Shown: positions 1 through 9,146 of the stretch, piece after piece
Layout of the letters: each line of letters begins with the position of its first letter
Numbering within the stretch: the stretch's first letter is position 1
Assembly: GCA_035370245.1 (NCBI GenBank)
Contig: DAOOVO010000080.1
Coordinates: forward strand, 1-18,613
Origin: Pseudobacteroides sp035370245
Lineage (GTDB): Bacteria; Bacillota; Clostridia; Acetivibrionales; DSM-2933
Length of the DNA: 18,613 nucleotides
Reading direction: 5' to 3'
Position numbers and translations under genes: made by a program
Notes under the pieces: generated by a model
What the model was told of the DNA's origin: nothing
Databases searched by the model: none
What the model saw: the letters and a program-made list of their open reading frames with translations, nothing else

Positions 1-2915
1 GCAGTATTTGATTTACTGTCTACGTAATATTTAGTTGCAATTACGTTTGTGTCAATAATAGCAATAACAGTATCTGACGAAGCTTGTACTATATTAGAAT
101 AATTATAAGGTGTTCTAATAAAGCGGTTATTCGTCGGATCATAAGCTATAAAATTATATGTTTGATTATCTATTGTATTAGAGAAGTTTGTATTATTAGT
201 GCCACCGTGTTCAATTGTTAATGGGAAACCAAAATGCCAAGTTGTATCGTTGATTAAATGTTTTATCATTTTAACTGTATCTATTTGTTCTGGTTCAGTT
301 GGTATACCGTTATCGGGTGTCTGGTTGCTAATTTTATAATTGCTTTGGTTAGGATAATATATAACATTAAAAGCACTATATGGTATTTCATTATGAATAA
401 ACCATACTTCAAGTCTCATACAAGAACTGCCAAATTTTATTGCTGGTTTTATTGCTTTTATAAAGCACAAATCTACGGGATCAGTAAAATCATTCATCGG
501 TGCTTCTTCATCATCTACTGTAACCCATAAATTATCTGCATTACAATCACTACCATAACCCGGTGAACTTGATGATGAAGGGAATACGGTGTGTGCTTTC
601 CATTTTACAATCCATCCCTCACAATTTTCATCAAAGTATTCTGGATCTAAATCTCCCCCACTTAAGCCTTCTCCTGTATATTTTTTACTTGCAAAGCCTA
701 ACCAAAACGAATATGGCATACTATAATAATAATCATCATCTGTTCCACCCCAACCACCCGTTGTTGGCGGTATAATTGGAGGAGTTGTTGTATTTGATTT
801 TTTCGTACTTATGTATACTTTAAAATCTGTTATTTGTATACCATTTTGAGTAGTTGAATCTATTACATAACCCTTTAAGTAATATGCAAGAGGTCCGCCG
901 TTTGTTAAATCTTTACTTTGACCGTTTATATCTATAATTTCTGGATCTTTTAACTCTACGTTAAACTCTTGTTCTGTTCCATCAAATAAAACACCCGATT
1001 TATCAAACCCTTTAATAACAGTTTTACCTTCTATAACAGAATCAATATAAACTCTATAGTGTCCGCTTTCTTGTCCAATATTGTCAAGTCGTATTTTTAT
1101 AGATGTTGTAGGTGTTTTACTAATTAGTGTTTTATTGCATTCTTCGCAATCGCCCATTAAATAAACATAACCCATATAATATTCTTTTTTGTTCGGTATT
1201 ATGTTTGACCAGGCTAATCTCTTTGGTGGTGTACTTATCTCATTACCAGGTGCTCTAATTATTGTATCTGGTAATAAAGGTGTAATTTTCTTTAATAGCC
1301 CAGTTCTAAAAGTATATATAGAGCTTGTATAGTAAATACTTGTATCTGATCCCACTTTAATACTTTCAACTATCCTTACTGATGTATCTAATCCAGAAAC
1401 ATTAGGCAATTGTTCAAATACAACAACTTCACCGTTTGCTTCGGCTGGTCGTACATTTGAAATTTTACCATAATTAAAAATATACTTATATCTATTTACA
1501 TCTATAGATAATGCACTTGTATCTGCATAAATACCACCGCAATAATTTTTACTCCAATCAAATATATGCAAACCATTACAACCTATCATATTGTCTGGTG
1601 TAAAAAATATTCCATAATCATTATAATAATCAAATCTTAGCAGATCCCCAGCTGTAGCACCATACATTCGCCAATATCCATTCTTTGTATAATAATTTAT
1701 AGATTGTCCATTTTTAACCCAAGTATCCCTTGCTAATATATCTGTTGGTTTAATCTGTTGCGTTTCTTGATCATATTTCATTAGCATTTGAAAATGTGTG
1801 TATGGGTCATAAGCATTAAAATTCGTTCCTCCATTCCATATATTTAAAGGGTAACCTGTATGCCAAGTAGTATCATTTATACCGTGCTTTTTCATCTGTT
1901 CTATTTTTGTAGAAGTAAATAACATTGGTGCACCCTGACTACGGGTAATCTCAATCTTAAGGCTATCATTCTCTATATAAGCGTAAATGCCTGTAACAAA
2001 TGTATCGGGGTTAGCTGTATAATAATTGTTGGTTACATAAATATTGGTGTCTATTTGATAAATATAAATATTGGTGTCTATGTTATAGATGGTATAATAA
2101 TAATTAGTGTCGATATAGTAATTGCTTATGTAATAATTGGTATCTATATTATAATAGTTGTTGTTTATTGTAGTATCAAAGTAGTAATTGTTATAAGTGT
2201 AATAGCTACTCGATAAGCTCACAAGAAAACTATCTAATCGTGTTCTACGTATGTAATGTCCTTTGTTGTAAATGTGAGCTTTTCTTTTCACTTGTAATGT
2301 AGTATCGTTTATCTTTATCACATCAGCTACAACCGATGAATCGCTAATACCGCCACCAAAGAATAAACTATCTGGGAATACCACACCAACAGTATCTTCG
2401 TTTCTGTAAAGTGGAAACTTATAATACGGGAAGAATGCATATTTCCATTTCTTTATTGCACCAGTTCCATCGCCACCTCTGTAATATATTGGTTTATTTA
2501 AAACAGGTGCTCCAATCCATACTTCGCCGTTTAAAAAGTTCTCTGGTAATTTACCAATTAGCTTTCCATAAAGCGAATCCGTAAATATTCTACTATCGTA
2601 TGGGTTATATAATACGCCGTTATAATTAAAATATGGCGGTGAACTCTGATAAGGAAAAGATTTATCTTGATAATTATGTATAGCATTGTTCCAACCAGGT
2701 ACAGAGAGATTTGGAAAAGTAGGAGCTAAATATAAAAAAGAAGCGGTTGTTGGCTTTGCATATTGAAAAGGACCGTAAAGATTGAAGGCTGTTGTATCAA
2801 CATAAACGGTATCTGCGATATATCCCGTAGAGTCTCTCCAAATGACCTGGCTGGAACTTATATTAAAGGAGAAGATGAGTAAAAGAAAAAATATGTAATT
2901 TTTATAACGTAACAT
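1..2915 (-). CDS. Giant fibre-like tail appendage protein with Sec signal peptide (C-terminus outside window)
   Basis: I checked every codon from the ATG at 2915 to the left edge: 971 codons are open with no stop, so the gene is partial. GGAG lies about 10 nt upstream, and the start overlaps the previous stop by 14 nt. Residues 1-23 look like a Sec signal peptide (MLRYKN, a run of hydrophobic residues, then SSSQ). Residues about 235-300 hold an 11-residue Tyr/Asn-rich repeat. An INDTTWH module occurs at 346 and again at 888. A CEEC pair sits at 590-593 and a Thr/Pro/Gly linker at about 707-730. The last visible residues include ATKYYVDS, which resembles the ATKxYVD motif common in phage tail fibres. 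Position after the nozzle gene and the beta-rich composition suggest a tail fibre or receptor-binding appendage. This is inference; no enzymatic domain is recognisable. A signal peptide is odd for a virion protein. Confidence 0.8.
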   Translation of the reverse strand, partial: MLRYKNYIFFLLLIFSFNISSSQVIWRDSTGYIADTVYVDTTAFNLYGPFQYAKPTTASFLYLAPTFPNLSVPGWNNAIHNYQDKSFPYQSSPPYFNYNGVLYNPYDSRIFTDSLYGKLIGKLPENFLNGEVWIGAPVLNKPIYYRGGDGTGAIKKWKYAFFPYYKFPLYRNEDTVGVVFPDSLFFGGGISDSSVVADVIKINDTTLQVKRKAHIYNKGHYIRRTRLDSFLVSLSSSYYTYNNYYFDTTINNNYYNIDTNYYISNYYIDTNYYYTIYNIDTNIYIYQIDTNIYVTNNYYTANPDTFVTGIYAYIENDSLKIEITRSQGAPMLFTSTKIEQMKKHGINDTTWHTGYPLNIWNGGTNFNAYDPYTHFQMLMKYDQETQQIKPTDILARDTWVKNGQSINYYTKNGYWRMYGATAGDLLRFDYYNDYGIFFTPDNMIGCNGLHIFDWSKNYCGGIYADTSALSIDVNRYKYIFNYGKISNVRPAEANGEVVVFEQLPNVSGLDTSVRIVESIKVGSDTSIYYTSSIYTFRTGLLKKITPLLPDTIIRAPGNEISTPPKRLAWSNIIPNKKEYYMGYVYLMGDCEECNKTLISKTPTTSIKIRLDNIGQESGHYRVYIDSVIEGKTVIKGFDKSGVLFDGTEQEFNVELKDPEIIDINGQSKDLTNGGPLAYYLKGYVIDSTTQNGIQITDFKVYISTKKSNTTTPPIIPPTTGGWGGTDDDYYYSMPYSFWLGFASKKYTGEGLSGGDLDPEYFDENCEGWIVKWKAHTVFPSSSSSPGYGSDCNADNLWVTVDDEEAPMNDFTDPVDLCFIKAIKPAIKFGSSCMRLEVWFIHNEIPYSAFNVIYYPNQSNYKISNQTPDNGIPTEPEQIDTVKMIKHLINDTTWHFGFPLTIEHGGTNNTNFSNTIDNQTYNFIAYDPTNNRFIRTPYNYSNIVQASSDTVIAIIDTNVIATKYYVDSKSNT
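2043..2180 (-). repeat. Protein-level 11-residue tandem repeat, consensus (I/F)DT(N/T)xYYxxxY
   Basis: Inside the giant fibre-like gene, FDTT at residue 246 is followed by IDTN at 257, 268, 279 and 288. The codon spacing is 33, 33, 33 and 27 nt. The filler between the anchors is almost entirely Tyr, Asn, Ile and Thr. DNA copies are partly conserved too (ATTGGTGTCTAT at 2043 and again at 2070), so local duplication is likely. Such short beta-branched repeats suit a fibrous beta-helix or spiral shaft, but the fold is inferred. Confidence 0.8.
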
Positions 2916-3681
2916 TTATTATTAACTCCAACATAATTATAGGATTATATACAGGTTGTGGTGGATTACCACTATCATAAAGTCTTCGAATACCTTTAAT
3001 TACATTTTCACTTGGATTAAACTTTATCTTATATTTACGTGTATCTATCAAAGTTTCTACATCATTAACAAATCTCACTATTTCCATCTTATACATAAAA
3101 TACCAATCTGGAGTTTGTGTATTCCATATGGTATCTTTTACAAAACAAATTGCGTGTTTCATAGCACAATCATTCCAATTATTAGGTTGTCCTGTAGGCA
3201 CATTGCTAACTAAATTCATTACACCGACTATTCTATCTGGTGTTCCACCTACAGTTACAGAAGCCGCTATCTTTACACCATTTATTTTCCTAAAAGAAAT
3301 TGGGGTAAGTATTGGTTCGTATATATCTACAAAATCTTTTGTCAGATAATTCCAATAACCACTTGCAACTCCGCTACCTTCTAATTGGCTTGGTGCTTGA
3401 ATATAATATTGGTGTAAAGCCGATATATGAATATTATAGGTATTTTCTGGCGGAACAAATTGTAAAGTTGGTTGTTTCTTATGTCTCTCAAGACTGAATA
3501 AATCATAAGGGGTAATGTTTTTCATTTGCCCTTTATATTTAACATAAAGACCTTTACCCTCAACATACACCAAAGAGCCCTCTTCAACTTGTTTAGCACT
3601 TGGAACATAATCCATTGCACGGGTCTTGCTCTTCTCATCAATTTGAGTCTGTAAATATTTATTAAACCTATTCCGTAACAT
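2902..3681 (-). CDS. Putative tail protein of unknown function (259 aa)
   Basis: I do not recognise the family. The protein starts MLRNRFNKYLQ, has a basic helical N-terminus, then a segment with SLVYVEGKGLYVKYKG that resembles short beta-hairpin regions of phage tail proteins, then mixed beta-rich sequence with no signal peptide or membrane segment. The ATG at 3681 overlaps the end of the nozzle gene by 14 nt, and its own stop overlaps the next start by 14 nt, so all three are probably translationally coupled. The Shine-Dalgarno signal is weak (GAGAAAAGAAAAG), which fits coupling. Its position between nozzle and fibre suggests an adaptor that attaches the appendage, or a tail-tip component. 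This is inferred from context only. Confidence 0.7.
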   Translation of the reverse strand: MLRNRFNKYLQTQIDEKSKTRAMDYVPSAKQVEEGSLVYVEGKGLYVKYKGQMKNITPYDLFSLERHKKQPTLQFVPPENTYNIHISALHQYYIQAPSQLEGSGVASGYWNYLTKDFVDIYEPILTPISFRKINGVKIAASVTVGGTPDRIVGVMNLVSNVPTGQPNNWNDCAMKHAICFVKDTIWNTQTPDWYFMYKMEIVRFVNDVETLIDTRKYKIKFNPSENVIKGIRRLYDSGNPPQPVYNPIIMLELIINVTL

Positions 3682-5196
3682 ACTTTTCTTTTCTCGCCAT
3701 TATGTTTACGCCAAATGCTCTTAATTTCTTTACAGTAGTTCCATTCATCCCACCCATATTTACCCTAATGCTAATATCGTTTATTGTGGTGCCTAAATCA
3801 ATTGGTCTTACAAAAATAAGTTTTTTGTTATTCTTGCTATTGCCTATCATTTTAACAGTTTTTCTTGGCGTTGATTTATCATTAACATAAAATTCAATAT
3901 TAAATTTCCAATCGTCGTCTGTAGTTTCTAATGTCTCTGTCAATACTTCATATATCTTTAACATCGGTGAATGCTGTGTGATTATTTTGCTTTCAATATG
4001 CATTTCATTATATTGCTGGTTATCCATTGAATATACATTATAATTGTCGAAATAAACATAATTGTCGTCATTAAATATAACGTTGCCATAACTGTCAACC
4101 GTCATACTATTTATAGAAGTAATATTAAACTTCTTCTTGCGCCAAGGAACTAATATTTTCTCTTTGTCTTTCATTAATTCCATCGATTGGTCAATAGATT
4201 GAATGTTTTTAAAATCAGCAATATAAATATAGTTGCCTAAATCCTTATCGGGAATATACAACCAATACTCTTCTTTTTTACCATTCCAGCAGGCAAACAT
4301 TCCGCTTTTATTTGATAAAGATTTATAAAAGTTTTCCCATTGCCAATTTATTTGTATAACATTAGCACCAGTATTGGCTAAACCCTGATAAAGCCATATT
4401 CCATTATCGTCTGCAAATATGACACCATATCTACAACTAACTACACTTTTTGGATATTTACAACCAATATAATTTCCGCATTGTCTAATATCAATAGCAT
4501 TTACATCTGTCTTAATACTAAAGAAGCTATTATCCCTTAATACAACCAATTCATCATCTTTAGTGGCAAGAGCTGTAATATGACCTGGACTGTCGTGCCC
4601 TACCATTTCAAAACCAATGCTTGAGTTAAAGTCATAAGAAAATATATCAAGACAATTAGTTCCTGTAGAGCTCATTCTTGAAAATCTTAAGACTTCAACA
4701 TCGTCGTCGGTATCAGCAACCCAAGAAGTATTATTAAAGATTGTTCCTGCCCCATATTTTACATCAATCTTTACATCGGGCTCATACATTAGGGTTGCTA
4801 ATAACTGTGGTATATCTTTTAAGCCAGCTAATTCTATTAGTTGGTCTTGCGATAATATTGTATCTGACTTTACTTTATCTAATTCATTACCATAAATATG
4901 TTTTATATAGGAAATATAAATAGCTTCTCTATTGAATAAAATCCAACCATCAGTATTTTCTTTATCGTGTTTATTTTCTTCACTAATATATATTTTCTTT
5001 AATAAGTAATAAGGATAAAGCCATTTAGAAACAGTGTCGTCTTTAGGCTTGTATCTACCCCATATATTTATAGCAGTTATTCTGCGATTAAGCAAAGCCA
5101 TATCTTGCTTTATTACAACACCCAAAGTATTATAACCGTAGTTTAAACTCACTTCAAAGAAATTATTTGTAACCTCGCCTGAAACTAAACCATTGA
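3668..5196 (-). CDS. Tail nozzle/muzzle beta-propeller protein, C-terminal part (broken by N gap)
   Basis: About 509 codons are readable from the left edge of the N gap to a TAG stop. The middle has repeats of propeller type: GHITALATKDDELVVLRDNSFFSI, then SCRYGVIFADDNGIWLYQG, then EYWLYIPDKD and MTVDSYGNVIFNDD blades. This blade sequence style is typical of the nozzle of short tails (T7 gp12, P22 gp10 and relatives), which forms the distal end of the DNA channel. It is very likely the same gene as the half on the other side of the gap (5297-6807), giving more than 1,010 residues in total. Fourteen nucleotides at the 3' end overlap the next gene. An apparent ATG at 5326 in this frame lies on the other side of the gap and is an artefact. 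Confidence 0.8.
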
Positions 5197-5296
5197 NNNN
5201 NNNNNNNNNNNNNNNNNNNNNNNNNNNNNNNNNNNNNNNNNNNNNNNNNNNNNNNNNNNNNNNNNNNNNNNNNNNNNNNNNNNNNNNNNNNNNNNN
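5197..5296. other. Assembly gap of 100 N inside the nozzle gene
   Basis: Exactly 100 N, the same as the second gap in this window, so a default placeholder is likely. The open frames on the two sides are out of phase with each other at this nominal length. If a single intact gene spans it, the true gap must be 3n+2 bases, whereas 100 is 3n+1. Confidence 0.95.
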
Positions 5297-6807
5297 AACT
5301 TTCTTTTGTTGGTAACTATTTTCCATTCGCTACCTGTTTCAAATTCAGCTGGCTCTGTCGAGCCTAATACTATAACAGGATTTGATGTCTCATTTCCTAA
5401 TATAAAACCTAAAACGGCAAATCCTTCCCAATCAAAAGTGCCTACGTAATAATGTTCTTCCGCATATCTATTTTGAGATAAAGCATTATATAAATTAGTA
5501 GCGAATTCGTTTAAATCTTCTTGAGATGGAATTGAAGTCCAATTAAATCTTGTTTTAATCCAAATCTTATTCGGATTAGCATTTAAATCTATTTGCGATA
5601 CAAAAGCGTCCCAATCTGTTTCATTTATAAATCTTATTTCAAGTTTTTCTTGCTCGCCCTTATAAAATTTAATATAAAGGTCTGATTGTAATATTCCATC
5701 TACGGGCGAAGCGTTGGCTAAATCAAAATTAAATATTTGAAATCCAATATGGCTAATATATAAATTTAATAAAATATGTTTATCTAAACTCAAACCGCTT
5801 ATGCTGTTAGCTACAACTTCTTGATAGCCATCAAAAGTTGCAGTTATACCTATTTCAATATCTCTACCACTTTCTATATCGCCATTCATCTTATAGGGTG
5901 TTAATGCAACTTTAAAATTACATTCTGGAATTCGTTTCTCAATTATAATTGAATTTTGCGGAGTTTTGCCGTTATAATCCATTAAATAGGTTGAAGTGGT
6001 TTTATTGTAAAAATAATGTCTTTTTATATAGCCAATCCATAATGGTTTTATTTCTTTACCTAAACCAATCATTAATTTGGAGGCTGTATTATTTACAACT
6101 ATAGCGGAATATTCTTTTGAAGGATTAAATATAGAAGAATAGTCGGGATCTAATAATAATCTATTTCTATAGAAATACATTGTAGCACCATTCTGCAGAG
6201 TTTCAATGGCTGGGGTTATAACTATTTTGTTTGGCTCATCGCAATCAACTACAACCGCATAAGCGGTGCCATAATTTACAATAAAGCCATTTAAAAAGCC
6301 ATATATCAAATTATTGTCGCTATCAAGCATTTCGGTATTTGAATAATCGGTTAGATATATTGTAGTAAAATTACCCACAGTAAAATGGTTGTATATTTTA
6401 GCAGTAAAGGTTAATAATAAATCATACCAACTCTTATAATCACCATTCGACAATAAATTATCGTTTACGATATTATCCCTAATAAGCCATTTATATTTTG
6501 GATTTACACCAGAACCATAGGCTATACCTAATAATAAGTCTGCAGGTATTGGTATTCCTAAAGAATAATTATAAATATATTTCAATTTATAATTACTTCC
6601 AAGTATTTCATTTAAAGACGAATTATATTCAACATCATCTTTTACATATCCATTAGTCTTAACCAATCCACCTTTAACAGAGTCTATATCAAAATTAACA
6701 ATGTCTGTTGCAGAATCATTAGGATTGCCATTTGGGAATACTTCTGTATTTGGTATCCAGCCCTTTTGAAATGATTCGAACTTTAATGTGGTTTTTTGAA
6801 ATAGCAT
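5297..6807 (-). CDS. Tail nozzle/muzzle protein, N-terminal part (broken by N gap)
   Basis: The ATG at 6807 follows AGAGGAT by a suitable distance and overlaps the stop of the preceding adaptor-like gene (GTAATG). About 503 residues are readable before the gap. The N-terminus holds PNDSATDIVNFDID followed by GGLVKTNGY, matching the pattern Pro-x-x-(S/G)-A, Asn-Phe, Gly-x-Leu-x-x-x-x-Gly that opens short-tail nozzle proteins. The rest is beta-rich, with an inserted region around residues 320-480 that contains KIWIKTRFNW and a helix rich in Asn and Ala. There is no signal peptide or membrane segment. It should form the channel below the ring proteins. Over 1,000 residues is larger than T7 gp12 (about 800). 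Function is inferred from pattern and position. Confidence 0.8.
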
Positions 6808-7514
6808 TACAAATAATCCTCTGGTTTATCATAAAAGTTATAACCTTTAATTTTAGAAGGCTCAGCTCTTTGTTGAGAGTATACAGTGAATGCCTCTTTG
6901 GATTCCTTAAATGTATTGCCATAAGTTCTAACTGCTTCAAGCCAAGCGGTTAATAAATCGGGCGAATTTTGTTTTGTGATTTCTATTATTTTCTTTCTTG
7001 CTAAATAATATGTAGCACCATCTATTATAGCAGAGTGGAACATCGATGGTATAGGTGGCGATAATTGTCCTGTAATATCAATATTTTCATTTATAGATTG
7101 ATCATAAGAAATATAACATTTACCATTTACAGACGGATAAATAAATATACTATTGCCATCACCAATTTTTCTAAAGGAATAAAGTATAGTATTCTTAAAT
7201 CTTTTAGCTAATTCAGAATCAACGTTCATCTCATAGGTAACTAATTCTTCATACTCAACTTCTTCAGATGGCAAACCTTGTCCATTTTGCGAAATAATTA
7301 CTTTTCTTGGTTTTAGAAAGTCCTGTGGAAGAGGATATTCTTTTTTGTTAGCAAATATTTCGAATTCATAATCGGTTCTTAATGCATTAGAATTACGACA
7401 TAAATCTTGCAATGCCCAAAATATAGCATATTTTATAGGTCTCTCTAATTGATTAGACAAACCCTCATATCCTAAATTATTGGCAACTTCTCCAATAATA
7501 TCTGAATATGTCAT
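6807..7514 (-). CDS. Head-tail adaptor / tail ring protein, fourth of four (235 aa)
   Basis: This has the clearest adaptor pattern of the group. A helical N-terminus (PIKYAIFWALQDLCRNSNALRTD) leads into KKEYPLPQDFLKPRKVI, the Tyr-x-Leu-Pro-x-x-Phe strand usual in P22 gp4 / T7 gp11-type proteins. Then come strands SIFIYPSVNGKCYISYD and a C-terminal helix opened by PPIPSMFHSAIIDGATYYLA. Such proteins form a dodecameric ring that joins the portal to the nozzle. It starts 1 nt after the preceding stop, with AAGG upstream, and its stop overlaps the nozzle ATG. Direct adjacency to the nozzle gene suggests it is the most distal ring. Confidence 0.75.
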   Translation of the reverse strand: MTYSDIIGEVANNLGYEGLSNQLERPIKYAIFWALQDLCRNSNALRTDYEFEIFANKKEYPLPQDFLKPRKVIISQNGQGLPSEEVEYEELVTYEMNVDSELAKRFKNTILYSFRKIGDGNSIFIYPSVNGKCYISYDQSINENIDITGQLSPPIPSMFHSAIIDGATYYLARKKIIEITKQNSPDLLTAWLEAVRTYGNTFKESKEAFTVYSQQRAEPSKIKGYNFYDKPEDYL

Positions 7515-7515
7515 A

Positions 7516-8103
7516 TTAGTTAACCTTATTATTTATCTTAAATTCAAAATCTTTTATTTCATCTAATACATCTTTTGGAATATCCCAATTGTTCCTAATA
7601 TATAATTGTTTCTTGCATAAAACAACAAGATAGTTTATATATTCTGGCGGTATCATAACCTCGTCATCGTCAAGTTCTGGTTTATCAGGATAAGCATAAT
7701 AAGATATAAAATAATCAAAAGGTGCGGAAACGGAATTTACAAATAAAACAACAGTATGATTATTATAACTAATTGTATTAAAAACAAAATCGTAATTCAA
7801 GCAGGCTGGCAAATTTTCATATTCCACCATATTTAAATAATAGGAACGATTGTCTTTTATAACATAACCAGAAATAATCTTATAAATATTAGTTATTGGA
7901 ATTGTGAAATCATTACCAGATTGCGTAATTGTACTTTGCATATTTTCTTTATAATAGTTATAACCTTTATCACACAATCTTTTGAATATTTGCATAAGGT
8001 TACCGTAGATAATGTTGTTTAGAGATGTATCTGCAATATCAAAAGATATTAGTATATCTGCAGAAGAGTTCCGCACCAAATCCCTTATTTCTTTGAGAGT
8101 CAT
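7516..8103 (-). CDS. Head-tail adaptor / tail ring protein, third of four (195 aa)
   Basis: The N-terminal helices (NLMQIFKRLCDKGYNYY) are followed by NDFTIPITNIYKIISGYV, a strand of the type that carries the x-x-Pro motif in gp4/gp11-like adaptors. The strands HTVVLFVNS and FDYFISYYAYPDKPEL come next, then a helix that opens with VMIPPEYINYLVVLCKKQLY. This is the same order of elements as in the next gene downstream. GGGGAG precedes the ATG at 8103, and the gene starts 4 nt after the 344-aa gene. A role as a ring between portal and nozzle is inferred from this pattern and from position; sequence identity to its neighbours is low. Confidence 0.65.
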   Translation of the reverse strand: MTLKEIRDLVRNSSADILISFDIADTSLNNIIYGNLMQIFKRLCDKGYNYYKENMQSTITQSGNDFTIPITNIYKIISGYVIKDNRSYYLNMVEYENLPACLNYDFVFNTISYNNHTVVLFVNSVSAPFDYFISYYAYPDKPELDDDEVMIPPEYINYLVVLCKKQLYIRNNWDIPKDVLDEIKDFEFKINNKVN

Positions 8104-8107
8104 TTAT

Positions 8108-9142
8108 TTATCTCCCCAACTGACTTGAAATTTGCTCTAATTTTGGTTGATACAAGCTTCTTGTTTCTGAATCCATCATTGCATAAATTTGTCTATAATC
8201 ATTCATTATATCTGCTGATAAACTATCTGGTATAGTTTGATTTAGCTGTAATAAGCAATATGTGTAAATTCTTTTTACAAGTAGCGGCATATATTTATCA
8301 GGCAAATCAATAAATCTGCTTGGATGTCGAGAATCAGGTCGCCAACCATCATTATCTATTGTAGAACCTTCGTTTGGCTCTAATGGGAAATTAGGGAGTC
8401 TATTAAACCATATTGTATAAAATATTCTATAAAAATTAGATGAATCGGTATATACGGGTTTCATTGGTATTCTTCCATTATTTCTGTCTTTCCTTAATCT
8501 AACCCAATATGAATTAAATATAGCTTCATCACCTCCACCAGATTCAGGCAAATGTTGACAATTCTCATCTCTATCTGTCCAAGCACCAGATTCTGCTTTT
8601 ACAGGATCGCCGCCTATTTCAAGATAAACAATATCATCTTTGTAGGCACCGTGTGCAAAATCAAGTTTCATAATAGACTGCATTTCAGTTAACTTCACGG
8701 GTTTTATTTGTCCTGAGAATGGCTGAACTGCAATATAGGGTGTACCCATTCCTTCTACTCTTTGCTCAATTGATATTATTCTATCGATTTGTTTATATTT
8801 TAAAGGATCGTATATTATGCTATCAACTACTCTTTTTTGTAGCATATTGATAGCCGACATAAATGACACATTACCCATTATCGGATCATCTTGGACTAAA
8901 ATCTGTTTTGGTGTGGGTGTATAGGTGTCATCTTCGTGTATATGCACTGCTTCGATATTAGTCAAATAAGACCTATCTACTGCACCATTTAAAAGGGTAA
9001 CAATTTCAACAAGAGCTGTCCTATAAAAATTCTTTCTTTGAGCCTCAAGAACCGCATTTTGATCAACTGTTTTAGACATTGAAGTCGCTTGGCTTATTAC
9101 TTGATATGCAGTAAATTGGCTACTTGGTGCAAAGCCACCCAT
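8108..9142 (-). CDS. Adaptor-like neck/ring protein, second of four (344 aa)
   Basis: This is the longest member of the adaptor-like series. The helical N-terminus (NFYRTALVEIVTLLNGAV) is followed by beta-rich sequence. A central insertion with Gly/Asp-rich loops (around DENCQHLPESGGGDEA) is absent from the shorter members. The C-terminal third repeats the series pattern: strand FYRIFYTIWFNRLPNFPLE, then IDLPDKYMPLLVKRIYTYCLLQL, then a final helix DIMNDYRQIYAMM. A perfect AAGGAGA site precedes the ATG at 9142. No enzymatic motif is visible. Function is inferred from pattern and neighbours; a neck or connector component is the best guess. Confidence 0.55.
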   Translation of the reverse strand: MGGFAPSSQFTAYQVISQATSMSKTVDQNAVLEAQRKNFYRTALVEIVTLLNGAVDRSYLTNIEAVHIHEDDTYTPTPKQILVQDDPIMGNVSFMSAINMLQKRVVDSIIYDPLKYKQIDRIISIEQRVEGMGTPYIAVQPFSGQIKPVKLTEMQSIMKLDFAHGAYKDDIVYLEIGGDPVKAESGAWTDRDENCQHLPESGGGDEAIFNSYWVRLRKDRNNGRIPMKPVYTDSSNFYRIFYTIWFNRLPNFPLEPNEGSTIDNDGWRPDSRHPSRFIDLPDKYMPLLVKRIYTYCLLQLNQTIPDSLSADIMNDYRQIYAMMDSETRSLYQPKLEQISSQLGR

Positions 9143-9146
9143 AATT

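Noticed and set aside
258..775. Two plus-strand open frames of 90 and 70 aa
   Set aside because: They lie fully within the continuous minus-strand frame of the giant fibre-like gene and have low-quality, shadow-like composition.
5185..5326. ATG at 5326 as the start of a separate gene, and the stop at 5185 as a true end
   Set aside because: Both come from reading the wrong phase across the 100-N placeholder; the sequence on each side supports one nozzle gene.
6719..6953. 73-aa open frames on both strands at 6719-6953
   Set aside because: They overlap the real adaptor/nozzle junction in other frames; no independent support.
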